A model generated the notes under the pieces. It saw only the letters and a program-made list of their open reading frames with translations, did not search any database and was not told the origin of the DNA. Made by a program: the position numbers and the translations under genes. A stretch of 64,000 nucleotides of DNA from Polyangiaceae bacterium (GTDB taxonomy: Bacteria > Myxococcota_A > Polyangia > Polyangiales > Polyangiaceae): assembly GCA_016712345.1 (NCBI GenBank), contig JADJRH010000011.1, positions 4,898,001 to 4,962,000 on the forward strand, written 5' to 3'. Positions 1 to 8,410 of this stretch are shown one piece after another (within the stretch, counting starts at the first letter, position 1; every line of letters begins with the position of its first letter).

Positions 1-218
1 TCCAGAATGCTCGCCCAAACAGCACCGGAATTGTCCACCGCACCCACGAGAACGAACGGAAGCTGGCCAAAGAATGTGCGGTGCTGATCGGGCATATAAT
101 CCCGGATCACCCGGCGTCCCACGCGGTCCATTTGCTCGGCAACGCCGTAATGCTCTTGAAGCGCGCGCTCGCCTGAATGCCAGGGAGATGGTGCACTGTC
201 GAGGTTGGGATGAATCAT
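1..218 (-). CDS. PPOX-type flavin-binding oxidoreductase, partial (N-terminal part only)
   Basis: The reverse complement opens with ATG at 218 and stays open to the window edge, giving about 72 residues. The start MIHPNLDSAPSPWHSGERAL, then GVAEQMDRVGRRVIRDYMP and a QLPFVLVGAVD segment, is characteristic of pyridoxamine 5'-phosphate oxidase-related proteins that bind FMN/FAD. Such proteins often carry a C-terminal reductase-like extension, but here the C-terminal part lies outside the window. The gene is divergent from the LysR regulator at 369, the classic arrangement of a LysR regulator with its target, so it is the likely regulated gene. The substrate cannot be told from the visible part. 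Confidence 0.75.
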   Translation of the reverse strand, partial: MIHPNLDSAPSPWHSGERALQEHYGVAEQMDRVGRRVIRDYMPDQHRTFFGQLPFVLVGAVDNSGAVWASIL

Positions 219-291
219 GACGGGTGCTCCTGGTTGAACCGTATCGTGCCAATGGGTAGGTAGACCGCGAGTCCGGCCTTTGTCGCACGTC

Positions 292-310
292 GCAACATGC
301 ATCATGCTGC
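292..310. promoter_or_regulatory. Imperfect palindrome in the divergent PPOX/LysR promoter region
   Basis: GCAACATGCATCATGCTGC is a near-perfect inverted repeat (arms GCAACATG and CATGCTGC, one mismatch, 3-nt centre). It lies between the divergent PPOX gene and the LysR gene. LysR proteins usually bind such interrupted dyads in divergent promoters. A TTGACA hexamer follows at 332-337 toward the LysR gene. Its role as operator is inferred from position and symmetry only. Confidence 0.4.
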
Positions 311-368
311 AACCAGCAACAATGAGAACACTTGACACTTCACTATTTCATTTGCTGCAATAATCAAC

Positions 369-1262
369 ATGGATCGGCTCGATGCCATGGCCACCTTCAT
401 CGCGGTCGCAGATCTCAAGGGTTTTGCACCGGCTGCGCGCCGCCTTGGCCTCTCCCCGTCGGCGGTCACGCGGCTCGTGGCGGGGCTTGAAGAGCGTCTG
501 CAAACTCGGCTCCTCCAACGCACAACCCGCTCGGTGACACTCACAGACGCGGGCGTTCGCTACCTTGAGCGCGCGCGGCGCATCCTTGCCGACGTCGACG
601 AGGCTGAAGCGGCGGCCTCAGCCGAGCAAACAAACCCGAAAGGCCGCTTCGTTGTAGCGGCTCCGCGCATGTTTGGCCGGCTTCAGGTCGCCCCTGTCAT
701 GAGTACATTTCTCAAACGCCACCCGCAGGTGATGGGTGAACTCTGGCTCTCCGACGCCTTCGTCAACCTGGTCGACGAAAGCGTCGATGTTGCGGTGAGA
801 ATCGGTCAACTCGCCGATTCAACCATGTCGGCTCGCAAGGTCGGTGCAACGCGGCGGGTTTTGGTGGCGGCCCCCAAATACCTCACCCGCCGAAAGGCGC
901 TGCGTTCACCGGACGATCTACCCTCCCACCAGCTCATTCAGTTTACGGGGCTCTCGCGAACGCCCGAGTGGCGCTTTTTCCGCGACAGTCGGCCCGAAGT
1001 GTACTCATTCGCGCCGGTCTTTAAAACCGACTCTGCGGATGTGGCAATCATCCACGCCGAACGAGGCGGCGGGTTAACAATGGCGCTTTTCTACCAAGTC
1101 GCCGAGGCAGTCAAAGCGGGACATTTAAAAGTTGTTCTGGCTGATTTTGAACCGCCGCCTCTACCCATTCAACTCGTCTACCCAACGGCTCGGCTCCTAC
1201 CCGCCAAAGTGACAGCCTTCGTTGATTTAATACGCGACACCTGCAACTGGCAGTTTGTCTGA
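369..1262 (+). CDS. LysR-family transcriptional regulator
   Basis: A 297-residue protein of normal length for the family. The N-terminal winged helix-turn-helix is plain at residues 1-60 (MDRLDAMATFIAVADLKGFA, then AARRLGLSPSAVTRLVAGLE and LLQRTTRSVTLTDAG). It is followed by a helical linker and a periplasmic-binding-protein-like effector domain from about residue 90 (FVVAAPRMFGRLQVAPV, then VDVAVRIGQL). The sequence resembles the subgroup that often controls divergent flavoenzyme or oxidoreductase genes. The likely target is the divergent PPOX gene, and autoregulation from the palindrome at 292-310 is plausible. The stop is 5 bp from the stop of the convergent gene downstream. The inducer is unknown. 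Confidence 0.9.
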   Translation: MDRLDAMATFIAVADLKGFAPAARRLGLSPSAVTRLVAGLEERLQTRLLQRTTRSVTLTDAGVRYLERARRILADVDEAEAAASAEQTNPKGRFVVAAPRMFGRLQVAPVMSTFLKRHPQVMGELWLSDAFVNLVDESVDVAVRIGQLADSTMSARKVGATRRVLVAAPKYLTRRKALRSPDDLPSHQLIQFTGLSRTPEWRFFRDSRPEVYSFAPVFKTDSADVAIIHAERGGGLTMALFYQVAEAVKAGHLKVVLADFEPPPLPIQLVYPTARLLPAKVTAFVDLIRDTCNWQFV

Positions 1263-1267
1263 CATCA

Positions 1268-1669
1268 TCAGGTGGACGGCGTGTTTGCCGGGCTTTCAAA
1301 GGTCAGTTCGATATAAGCGCGTTTGCCAAACCGACCGGTCAGACGAGCAAAAAAGTTTCCCACCGACATTTGCCAACCGTATTTGCGCTTGAGGGCATCG
1401 AGAAAACGGGCAATCTCCGCCGGATCGTCCACCAAGCGGGCCGTGCCCGAATACCAGGGGCCACGCACGTTCCCACGCACATCACAGGCGGCAGCACGAA
1501 ACTTGGGGTTACGGCGCAGACGTTTGATCTTGTACGCCTTACTTTCGCTGAAGACGACCATCTTACCATCGAGAGGAGCGGCCCACACGGGAGTTTTTAC
1601 CCCGTTGCCATCCATTTTGAAGGTTTCGAGGTTGATATAGCTTTCCGAGTCAAGCGGTGTTCCGGTCAT
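1268..1669 (-). CDS. PPOX-class (pyridoxamine 5'-phosphate oxidase-like) probable F420-dependent oxidoreductase
   Basis: A 133-residue single-domain split-barrel protein. The order YINLETFKMDGNGVKTPVW, then GKMVVFSESKAYKIKRLRRN, then VRGPWYSGTARLVDD and a C-terminal RAYIELTFE strand, matches small PPOX-class proteins annotated as probable F420- or FMN-dependent enzymes (TIGR03666-like). The N-terminal segment and the Lys/Arg-rich KIKRLRRN segment are typical of cofactor phosphate binding in this fold. It converges on the LysR gene (5-bp gap) and is followed on the same strand by nothing closely coupled. The substrate is unknown. Whether the host makes F420 cannot be judged here, so FMN is equally possible. 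Confidence 0.8.
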   Translation of the reverse strand: MTGTPLDSESYINLETFKMDGNGVKTPVWAAPLDGKMVVFSESKAYKIKRLRRNPKFRAAACDVRGNVRGPWYSGTARLVDDPAEIARFLDALKRKYGWQMSVGNFFARLTGRFGKRAYIELTFESPANTPST

Positions 1670-1709
1670 GCGGCGACGCTAGCACAAATTGTTCACGGCG
1701 CGATTGCTA

Positions 1710-2216
1710 TTACCACCCCATTGTGCCCGGCTCGCCCTTAAACGGTCCCACAATGTCATTGGTAATCCACCCCGCATAAAAGCTCCCGGGCTGAGGCCGC
1801 GCACGCTCCTCGCCCACGTAACAAGCATCCATCCGGGCCGGATAAAACGCGGGAAAACCTCGAATCGCCTCAAACCCCGGCGTTGGGTTGGTGTACACCC
1901 AAGCGGCTGCCGCCTCAACGCGATCACCCACACAAACATCCCGATATTCTGCCACACCCTTCCACTCGCAAAAGCTCGTGCGAGCGTTTGGAATCAACAA
2001 GTCCATTCTCACGTCGGCCGGTGGAAAATAATAAACGGGGGGATGACTCGTTTCCAAAACGCGCACCGCTCGTGTAGAATCCACAAGCGTCACCCCGGCG
2101 AAAACAACGCGAAGCCGCTTTGATACAAGCTCCACGCGCGGAGGCCTTGGGTAGTCCCAAACCGATTCTTGTCCAGGCCCGGGGGCAATGCGGTGAGGTC
2201 GAATAAACATTTGCAA
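1710..2216 (-). CDS. DUF427 domain-containing protein
   Basis: A 168-residue protein. VWDYPRPPRVELVSKRLRVV followed by FAGVTLVDSTRAVRVLETSH and PPVYYFPPADVRMDLL is the hallmark of DUF427. The second half (FCEWKGVAEYRDV, then AAAAWVYTNPTPGF and ARMDACYVGEERARPQPGSF) completes one full-length domain with GFYAGW-like C-terminal elements. DUF427 proteins are cytosolic, compact beta-barrel proteins without an assigned biochemical role. It lies 40 bp upstream of the PPOX gene in the same orientation, so the two may be co-transcribed. An internal Met at residue 3 is an alternative start. Confidence 0.85.
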   Translation of the reverse strand: MQMFIRPHRIAPGPGQESVWDYPRPPRVELVSKRLRVVFAGVTLVDSTRAVRVLETSHPPVYYFPPADVRMDLLIPNARTSFCEWKGVAEYRDVCVGDRVEAAAAWVYTNPTPGFEAIRGFPAFYPARMDACYVGEERARPQPGSFYAGWITNDIVGPFKGEPGTMGW

Positions 2217-2449
2217 TCGCCCTTATGTGGAAAAAAGAACGCCGTGGGAAGGGGCCACGCCCTGATGTACACAAGCATTTCATTTGAACGGCAAACCACC
2301 CCGCTGCGGCGAACCTCACTCCGCGTTGAAACGCCCATCCTCCGCGCAAGGCCTACCGCGCTGATCCGTCGGGGTGAGGAAAAACAAGCCCCGCGCACGA
2401 AAGGCAACTTGTGCACAGGGCCCCGGAACGAGTAATGTGACCCAACCCA
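2217..2449. other. Non-coding gap between DUF427 gene and ATPase gene
   Basis: This 233-bp divergent spacer holds no convincing gene. It contains GTACACAAGC at 2267-2276 followed by a stretch ending AACGGCAAACCACC. These are weakly similar to the exact 20-bp repeat found at 30011 and 42456 and its downstream flank at 42456. It must carry the promoters of both flanking genes, but no clear -35/-10 pair was identified. Confidence 0.5.
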
Positions 2450-3658
2450 ATGGACCCCGCCCCCGGATTTAGAATTCGCAAACTTCATGTGGAGAACTTC
2501 GGCTGCATCAAAGATGCAACCGTGGAACTTTCACCGCTGACGGTGCTTGTGGGGCCGAATGATTCGGGCAAGTCAATGCTGCTGCGGACCCTCATTGCGC
2601 TTTCTGAAGCAAGCCGCGCTGGCAAAGGCTGGCAGGACGTCTTTCCAGAAGTTCAACATCTTCGGTCATTCACCTTTAATGGCCGTGGCGATTCTATTCG
2701 AATTGGCGTTGAGGGGACGATTGAAGCCAACCAATTTGAATACGACGTGACCGTGGGAGCGTGGCCCACCTACGCCGCGATACGGAACGAGCGAGTGCGC
2801 GTCGATGACCTTCAGATCGAACGCGCCGACATGAAGCTCCGGCTCTTCGTGCCCGGTGGCGAATCCAACTGGGTAGACGCCCGCGATGGAGTCTGGCCGA
2901 TCACTCATCCAAACAGTACGTGGAGCATGACGGTACAAGGTGAGGGGGATCCCTCCACTCGCCAGCTGAAGGTTGAGCCCTTGTCGCAGGCGGTTCGCGC
3001 GCTCGCCGTCTATTCACTTCGCCCGGAGAACCTCCGACGTCCGACCGCTCCCGAAACGCCGCTCTTCAATAATGGCACGGGCCTATCCGCAGCGCTGGCG
3101 CATCTCCTTCTGAACGATCGCGACGTGGCAGAACGACTGGAGAGCGCGTTGTCAACAGCCATGCCCCATGTCAAACGACTTGGGGTCGTGCAACAAAGCG
3201 GCGCAGGAGGCGTTCGATACGAACTCCAAATCATCACCCGTTCAGGTACCCGCATTCCAAGCGAGATGATTTCCGACGGCGTGCTTCTTTACCTGGGCTA
3301 CCTCTACCTTGTTCTCCGCCCCAATCCGGCTTCTGTACTTCTTGTAGAAGAGCCCGAAACAGGCATTCACGTTGGCCTCCTCAAAAGCGTGATGAAACTC
3401 TTTCGCGACATGACAACGGGCGCCCACGGCGGACCGCCAACGCAAGTGATCTTAACAACGCACTCTCCCCTTTTATTAAACCTGGTTGAGCCTGAAGAAA
3501 TTCGCATTGTGAGGCGCGACAACGAGGGTGCTACTCAGATATCCAACTTCTCCGATGCCGACAATTTGAGCGAACTGCTTGAATATCAGGGCCCCGGTGA
3601 GATCTGGGTCAACCAAGGAGAAGACTACCTTGTTCGAAAGCGAGCCGCAGCGTCATGA
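2450..3658 (+). CDS. AAA_15/AAA_21-type ATPase (OLD/RecF-like) of a two-gene module
   Basis: A 402-residue ABC-like ATPase of the SMC/RecF/OLD group. The N-terminus IRKLHVENFGCIKDATVELS is the typical first strand and loop. Walker A is GPNDSGKS at residues 35-42. The C-terminal part has an ABC signature-like region (SEMISDGVLLYLGYLYL), Walker B with catalytic Glu in LLVEEPETGIH, and the H-loop ILTTHSPLLLN. It has no TOPRIM domain of its own, unlike full OLD nucleases. The downstream gene begins inside its stop codon (ATGA overlap) and encodes a TOPRIM-like protein, so the two probably form a complex. This layout resembles ATPase/TOPRIM antiphage pairs such as PARIS. Defence is an inference from architecture. 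Confidence 0.85.
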   Translation: MDPAPGFRIRKLHVENFGCIKDATVELSPLTVLVGPNDSGKSMLLRTLIALSEASRAGKGWQDVFPEVQHLRSFTFNGRGDSIRIGVEGTIEANQFEYDVTVGAWPTYAAIRNERVRVDDLQIERADMKLRLFVPGGESNWVDARDGVWPITHPNSTWSMTVQGEGDPSTRQLKVEPLSQAVRALAVYSLRPENLRRPTAPETPLFNNGTGLSAALAHLLLNDRDVAERLESALSTAMPHVKRLGVVQQSGAGGVRYELQIITRSGTRIPSEMISDGVLLYLGYLYLVLRPNPASVLLVEEPETGIHVGLLKSVMKLFRDMTTGAHGGPPTQVILTTHSPLLLNLVEPEEIRIVRRDNEGATQISNFSDADNLSELLEYQGPGEIWVNQGEDYLVRKRAAAS

Positions 3659-4413
3659 CACTGCGACTCGAACTCTGGGTGGAGGGGCCAACCGACGCAC
3701 TGACACATGCCCGGTTCAAGGACGCCGATGAAGGCAAAGCTCCGGCACACACGGCCCGCGGAGCGCTCATCCCGCTGGTAAAAAAGGCGCTTTCAGCATC
3801 CATTGACATCACCCCAAAAAACCTGAATGACAGACTGCCGAACGATCAGATTTCGGCCCACATGCTGACTCGAAAGGTCCGAGATCCTGTGGCGTTCAAA
3901 GATGATCGCCGCCAATACCCGATCAGCAACAAGGCTCGCAAGCTGCTCATCGCCATGTCAAATACCAGGCGTAACCTACCCAACACAATGGTGCTCGCCA
4001 TTTGGGATCGCGATGGCAAGGTTGAGAACGAGCGCGATCGCGATGGGATCCTCAAGATTCTTCGCGAACATGGGAAAGAAGGCACCGCCGTCGCGCTCTG
4101 CGTGGAAGAGTTGGAAGCATGGCTTCTTGGCGATCCTGGGGCGTTTCGACGTTGTTTTAAGAAAGGGCCCAAAAAGGGCCTTCCGGGCGCACCTGAAAAT
4201 CTACCCAATCCCAAAGAAAAGCTTGTTGAGATTCTGAACGAATTGGGCGTTTCAGGCGACGATTGGGCCGGCGTTTACCACGATTTGGCGGAGCAGGCAG
4301 ATGTGGAAACTCTGGCCAAAAACTGTCCGCGCGGCTTTGACGAGATGCGAAAGGCGCTGGTCGAATTTTTGGCGCCGTGTGTACTCTCAGCGGCCGGCTC
4401 CACACAACCGTAG
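3655..4413 (+). CDS. DUF4276-like (TOPRIM-fold) protein, partner of the upstream ATPase
   Basis: A 252-residue protein whose ATG overlaps the stop of the ATPase gene by 4 bp, which implies translational coupling. Near the N-terminus LELWVEGPTDALTHARF gives the conserved Glu of a TOPRIM-like fold. NTMVLAIWDRDGK in the middle supplies an Asp-x-Asp motif, and AVALCVEELEAWLLGD follows. The VEELEAWLL stretch is typical of DUF4276 proteins, which are often paired with AAA ATPases. A metal-dependent nuclease role is known for some TOPRIM partners of ATPases (OLD, Gabija, PARIS) but not shown for this family. The C-terminal third is helical and unassigned. A DUF4435-like protein is an alternative reading. 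Confidence 0.65.
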   Translation: MTLRLELWVEGPTDALTHARFKDADEGKAPAHTARGALIPLVKKALSASIDITPKNLNDRLPNDQISAHMLTRKVRDPVAFKDDRRQYPISNKARKLLIAMSNTRRNLPNTMVLAIWDRDGKVENERDRDGILKILREHGKEGTAVALCVEELEAWLLGDPGAFRRCFKKGPKKGLPGAPENLPNPKEKLVEILNELGVSGDDWAGVYHDLAEQADVETLAKNCPRGFDEMRKALVEFLAPCVLSAAGSTQP

Positions 4414-4480
4414 AAGTTCCAACCGGTGCCGTTTGGCGGCTTCAGGTGATCAACAAGTGCCTGGCACCGGGCGCGCCGGT

Positions 4481-6796
4481 TCAGATTGCGCGTTCAATGC
4501 GAGCGCGCACGTGTTTGTGCCACGGCGTTCCGGCGATCGGGTCGCGATCGTCGGCGGATGTGAGGTCATTGGGCGCCACGCCTTCACGCTGGGAGTGTGC
4601 AGCATCGGCAGAGCCGAGGCCGTGACCGTTGGGTAGGGTTACGTGTCCCGGCATGAGGGTATCTGTCAACTCCACAAAGGCCACCGCCGAGCCGCGTTTG
4701 GTGGTGATTTTGGCGGCGTCGCCCGAGTGGAGGCCAAGGCGCGCGGCGTCCTCTTGACTCATCCGAAGCGTGCCCGAGTTTTCTCGCCACGAAGGGTCAC
4801 GAAACAAAGTGTTCGCGGTGGTGCTCCGCCGTTCACCTGCGGCGAGTATAAATGGGTAGGCATCGTGAACCGGGTTTGTACCACCGGAGCGTGCCTCGAC
4901 CTCAGAAGCGAGGGACACAAACTCGCTCACCAACGGCTCCACCACAAGGCGAATCATCTTGTCAGGTGTGTCGAGCCGGGCAAACGTCTCTTGGTACGGA
5001 TCGTCTGAAAAAACCACACCCGACGGGTTGTCGAGAAGCGCCTGAAAGAGCGCATTGCCAAGACCAAGCCCCTGCGCGTCTACCCCAATTCCAGCGCGCC
5101 GAACCGAGTCTGGGTAGGCCATGGCCACTTGATGGCAAACACCCCACATGCCGGCGGTTTGCCGCAAACTGTCCACCGAAAACGAATTGGCTCCTTTGGG
5201 TGGGTGTTGCGCAAGCAGCGGCCCCATTGTTTCGTACAAGATGATCGGCGCCATATCCATGATCTGACTATTGCTCGCCGCCGCCATGGCAAATGTCATT
5301 GCAAACGCTTCAAAACCTTGGCCTGCCGCGTTGTGGAACATGGACAGGTCAAGCCCGTCAAGCCCACCGAGCGCCTTGACCAGCCGCGCATGAATTTCAA
5401 CCTCGGGTAAGGTTCCGGGGAGCGGCTCAAACAACGGCCGCCGGAGGTGAATGGCATTCCTTGGAAATTCAAGGTTGAAAAACGTCGCTTCCCATTTTTC
5501 AAATTGAGATGCCGCGGGTAGAACGTAGTCTGCGTGGCGCGCCGTTTCAGACATGGCCACGTCAATCACAAGCACAAAATCGAGCGCGCGCAGCGCTTCG
5601 ACAAACCGTTTTGAGTCGGCAAGCGAGTGCGCCGGATTGGCGCTTTCAACAATCATCGCGCGAAAACGGTTGGGATGATCCGTCAGGATCTCATCGGCAA
5701 TGACGTTGCACGGGGTGAGCCCGCCGATGAGCCGATGACCATGAACAGGCGTGGTGGCATTGCGTCCACCTTTTCCACCTCCACCCAGGCTCGCAAAGCG
5801 CGAGTGAATGTTCATCCCTCCCTTTTTTCCAAAGTGACCGGTGAGAAGGTAGAGAAGCTTTTCTAACCAGCTGCACAGCGTGCTGTGCGGCGCTTGCTGA
5901 ATGCCCAAATCTTCGAGCACCGAAACGCTCGCAGCTTCAGCAATGCGTTTGACAGCGGCCCGAACGTCAGCCTCTTGAACACCCGCGGCTTTGCAATAGG
6001 CAGCCACATCAACGCGCTCAAACAAGCTTTTCAGCTCATCCAAACCAACGGCGTGAGCCGACAACCATTCTGCCTTGATTCCCCCCTCACGCAGCAGCAA
6101 TGCCACCATGGCACTCAACAGAAACGCGTCACCCCCCGGCCGCACCTGCAAGTGGATATCCGCCAACTCCGCTGTTTCTGTCTTTCGAGGATCAATGACA
6201 ATCAGGGTGCGATTGGGATCTTTGGCAATTTGTTTTAGGACAACCCGCGCGCGCGGAAAACCGTGCGAGTGCCACGGATTTTTCCCGACCAACACCGCCA
6301 CTTCTGCGTTGTGAAAGTCAGGTGTTGTGTGGCACCGCGGTCTGCCGAAAAGCTGACCGTCCACCCAAAATTCACCCGTCTTTTCTTGGGCAAGCGCGTT
6401 GCTTGTATGGGTAGATCCGAGCGCGGCGCGAAGCGCTCGACCATACCCCCCGCCCAAGTGGTTTCCCTGCGCGCCGCCACCGTAGTAGAAAATCTTATCA
6501 CCGCCGTGCGCTGCCTTCACTTGGTTGAGACGAGCAGCGATTTCTGAAATGGCGGTGTCCCAGTCGACCGCTTCAAATGTGCCGTCTGCCTTGCGACGAA
6601 GGGGGGAAGATAACCTGTCTCGGCCGTTTTGGTACACATTGAGCGACTGGGCCTTTTCGCACAAGTAGCCTTTGCTTGTTGGGTGTTCACGATCTCCGTG
6701 AACCGCTGTGATCTCCCGGCCCTCCGTCGTTACACGAACACCGCAGTTGATGGAGCAAATGATACAGGCTGTGGGTGAGGGTTTGTTTTCGTTCAT
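4481..6796 (-). CDS. Molybdopterin-dependent oxidoreductase (formate dehydrogenase/nitrate reductase superfamily)
   Basis: About 771 residues. The N-terminus has a [4Fe-4S] site with Cys11, Cys14, Cys18 and Cys46 (ACIICSINCG, then GYLCEKAQSLN). Next come the molybdopterin-binding lobes: GGDKIFYYGGGAQGNHLGGG, then VLVGKNPWHSHG, ADYVLPAASQFEKWE and a C-terminal dinucleotide-binding barrel (GDAAKITTKRGSAVAFVELT). It resembles soluble single-subunit FdhA-like dehydrogenases that lack a Tat-type twin-Arg signal, so a cytoplasmic location is likely. No electron-transfer partner or maturation gene lies next to it. The start used is ATG at 6796. An in-frame GTG at 6820 would add eight residues. The substrate is not predictable. 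Confidence 0.85.
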   Translation of the reverse strand: MNENKPSPTACIICSINCGVRVTTEGREITAVHGDREHPTSKGYLCEKAQSLNVYQNGRDRLSSPLRRKADGTFEAVDWDTAISEIAARLNQVKAAHGGDKIFYYGGGAQGNHLGGGYGRALRAALGSTHTSNALAQEKTGEFWVDGQLFGRPRCHTTPDFHNAEVAVLVGKNPWHSHGFPRARVVLKQIAKDPNRTLIVIDPRKTETAELADIHLQVRPGGDAFLLSAMVALLLREGGIKAEWLSAHAVGLDELKSLFERVDVAAYCKAAGVQEADVRAAVKRIAEAASVSVLEDLGIQQAPHSTLCSWLEKLLYLLTGHFGKKGGMNIHSRFASLGGGGKGGRNATTPVHGHRLIGGLTPCNVIADEILTDHPNRFRAMIVESANPAHSLADSKRFVEALRALDFVLVIDVAMSETARHADYVLPAASQFEKWEATFFNLEFPRNAIHLRRPLFEPLPGTLPEVEIHARLVKALGGLDGLDLSMFHNAAGQGFEAFAMTFAMAAASNSQIMDMAPIILYETMGPLLAQHPPKGANSFSVDSLRQTAGMWGVCHQVAMAYPDSVRRAGIGVDAQGLGLGNALFQALLDNPSGVVFSDDPYQETFARLDTPDKMIRLVVEPLVSEFVSLASEVEARSGGTNPVHDAYPFILAAGERRSTTANTLFRDPSWRENSGTLRMSQEDAARLGLHSGDAAKITTKRGSAVAFVELTDTLMPGHVTLPNGHGLGSADAAHSQREGVAPNDLTSADDRDPIAGTPWHKHVRARIERAI

Positions 6797-6847
6797 GTGG
6801 CGAGTCTGTACTTGATTCACAATTCAGGTTGGGAGAGGCCGCGGACC

Positions 6848-8281
6848 CTAATAGTCGCGGAACTCGATAAACACACCCGATTCTGACTTGAGTTTGTTGA
6901 TGCTGTGATTCCAATCTGCGACGGGATTGGGTGTGTCAGGTCGGTACGTGGACCCCACAATAATCGGCCTGTCAGGGTCACCGTCCACAAAACCTACCAA
7001 CACTTCTACCCCGGGTTTGAGGGGGAAATGCATGCCGTAGTTGGTTCCGGCGTGGGGTTGAAGCATGCGAATGACTTTGGACTGTTTGGTGGGATGGTCG
7101 GCCGTGTCAAAAAAGAAACGCAAAGTATACCTACCCGATTCATCAAGCACGGCAAAGCGCTTGGTCCCGTTTTCAATCCGGTGCTCCACAATCGCATTGA
7201 CAAGCCCAAAAATTTTGGGTCGCGGCGTTGTTCTCGGCGGCCGATACGTGTGAGCCACAGGGATCGCCCGAAAGCTGTTTTTGTAGTGAACCTCGGCCCC
7301 CGACGCGCCGTGAATGGTTGTTGGAAAAGCCGCATCGTGTTTGACAGACAAAAGCAACACGTCATCCATTCGTTTGCCTGAAAGCATGACGCGCCGCCCG
7401 CACGAAAGGCCCGGAAGATCACTCTCCCCGGTAAACACCATTCGCTCCACTTGCCTCTCTTCGCCCCGGACGGACGCGAGGATCTGCCCTTCTGCGGGCG
7501 TTTTAAAGTGCCCCCCATATTCAACAACACCGCCGCCGAAAGCGTCGGGCAGTTCACTTGTTTCACTCAAAGGAACCTGCGGCGTCCGATAGTTGTAATC
7601 TTGTACAACGTACACAGCGGGGATGATTTTGGAGCGCGATTCAAGTGAGTACACATCCATCCGCTCGCCGCGCGGCCTCACAGTGACGGGAGGCAATTGT
7701 GGGAAGGCGTCCTGCGCGTCGCTCCACACAAGTTTGTCAACTCCACCTTCATGATCAAACGAAAAGCCGATACCCAAATGTTCTGCGAGCCGGCAAACAA
7801 AAGCAAAATCCGACTCTTTGTATTGAACAACAAAGTCGCGTTTGGGGTATGTTCCCGACAAACGCATTTCAAAGTCGGCGCCTGAAAAACCGATGGATTC
7901 AAGCTTTTGGGAGATGATTTCCGGCACGGTCATCTCCAAAAAAATCTCCTGCGTCTCCACCAACTTCATCCGAGCAACGCGCGGCACAACCATCATTCGG
8001 TACACGTGCGCGTCGTCCACTTCGGCGTTGATGTCTTGCCAAAACTCCGACACCATGCCGTGGATTTTTCGTATTTCAAACCCGTCGCGCAAAAAGACAA
8101 TTGAAACCGAGGCCCCCGTAACGGCCGAATCCTCCAGCTTGAACTGAGCTGTTGAAACAACTTCCACTTCAAAGTGGAAAAGCTGAGAGAGCGTTTCTTC
8201 CCCCACGATTTTGTGAATTTGAAGGCTTTCACAATCAAACTCGTTGCTCTCAAGGCGCGCTTCGACATAACGCGTTGTCAT
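6848..8281 (-). CDS. vgrG: VgrG-type type VI secretion spike protein, short form
   Basis: A 477-residue protein from ATG at 8281 (MTTRYVEARLESNEFDCESL). The first 340 residues are gp27-like, including SQLFHFEVEVVS, KESDFAFVCRLAEHLGIGF and a late HYKNSFRAIPV segment. Then comes the gp5 OB-fold (PKIFGLVNAIVEH, LRFFFDT, VIRMLQPHAGTNYGMHFPLK, EVLVGFVDGDPDRPIIVGS). The protein stops right after KLKSESGVFIEFRDY, so the usual gp5 C-terminal beta-helix and DUF2345 region are missing. The gene is divergent, with a 129-bp spacer, from a run of spike-associated genes. A beta-helical protein encoded by the divergent gene may supply the missing needle, but that is inference. Confidence 0.9.
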   Translation of the reverse strand: MTTRYVEARLESNEFDCESLQIHKIVGEETLSQLFHFEVEVVSTAQFKLEDSAVTGASVSIVFLRDGFEIRKIHGMVSEFWQDINAEVDDAHVYRMMVVPRVARMKLVETQEIFLEMTVPEIISQKLESIGFSGADFEMRLSGTYPKRDFVVQYKESDFAFVCRLAEHLGIGFSFDHEGGVDKLVWSDAQDAFPQLPPVTVRPRGERMDVYSLESRSKIIPAVYVVQDYNYRTPQVPLSETSELPDAFGGGVVEYGGHFKTPAEGQILASVRGEERQVERMVFTGESDLPGLSCGRRVMLSGKRMDDVLLLSVKHDAAFPTTIHGASGAEVHYKNSFRAIPVAHTYRPPRTTPRPKIFGLVNAIVEHRIENGTKRFAVLDESGRYTLRFFFDTADHPTKQSKVIRMLQPHAGTNYGMHFPLKPGVEVLVGFVDGDPDRPIIVGSTYRPDTPNPVADWNHSINKLKSESGVFIEFRDY

Positions 8282-8410
8282 ACTTCTACAGCACCGAACT
8301 TTGCGGCGCCTGTCAAGCACCGCAAACGCAGACGACGCGTTCCACCATTTGGCACTGGACGCGGCATCGTTCGGCCACGTACATTCGCGTCAGGGCGAGC
8401 GAGGCAAGAC

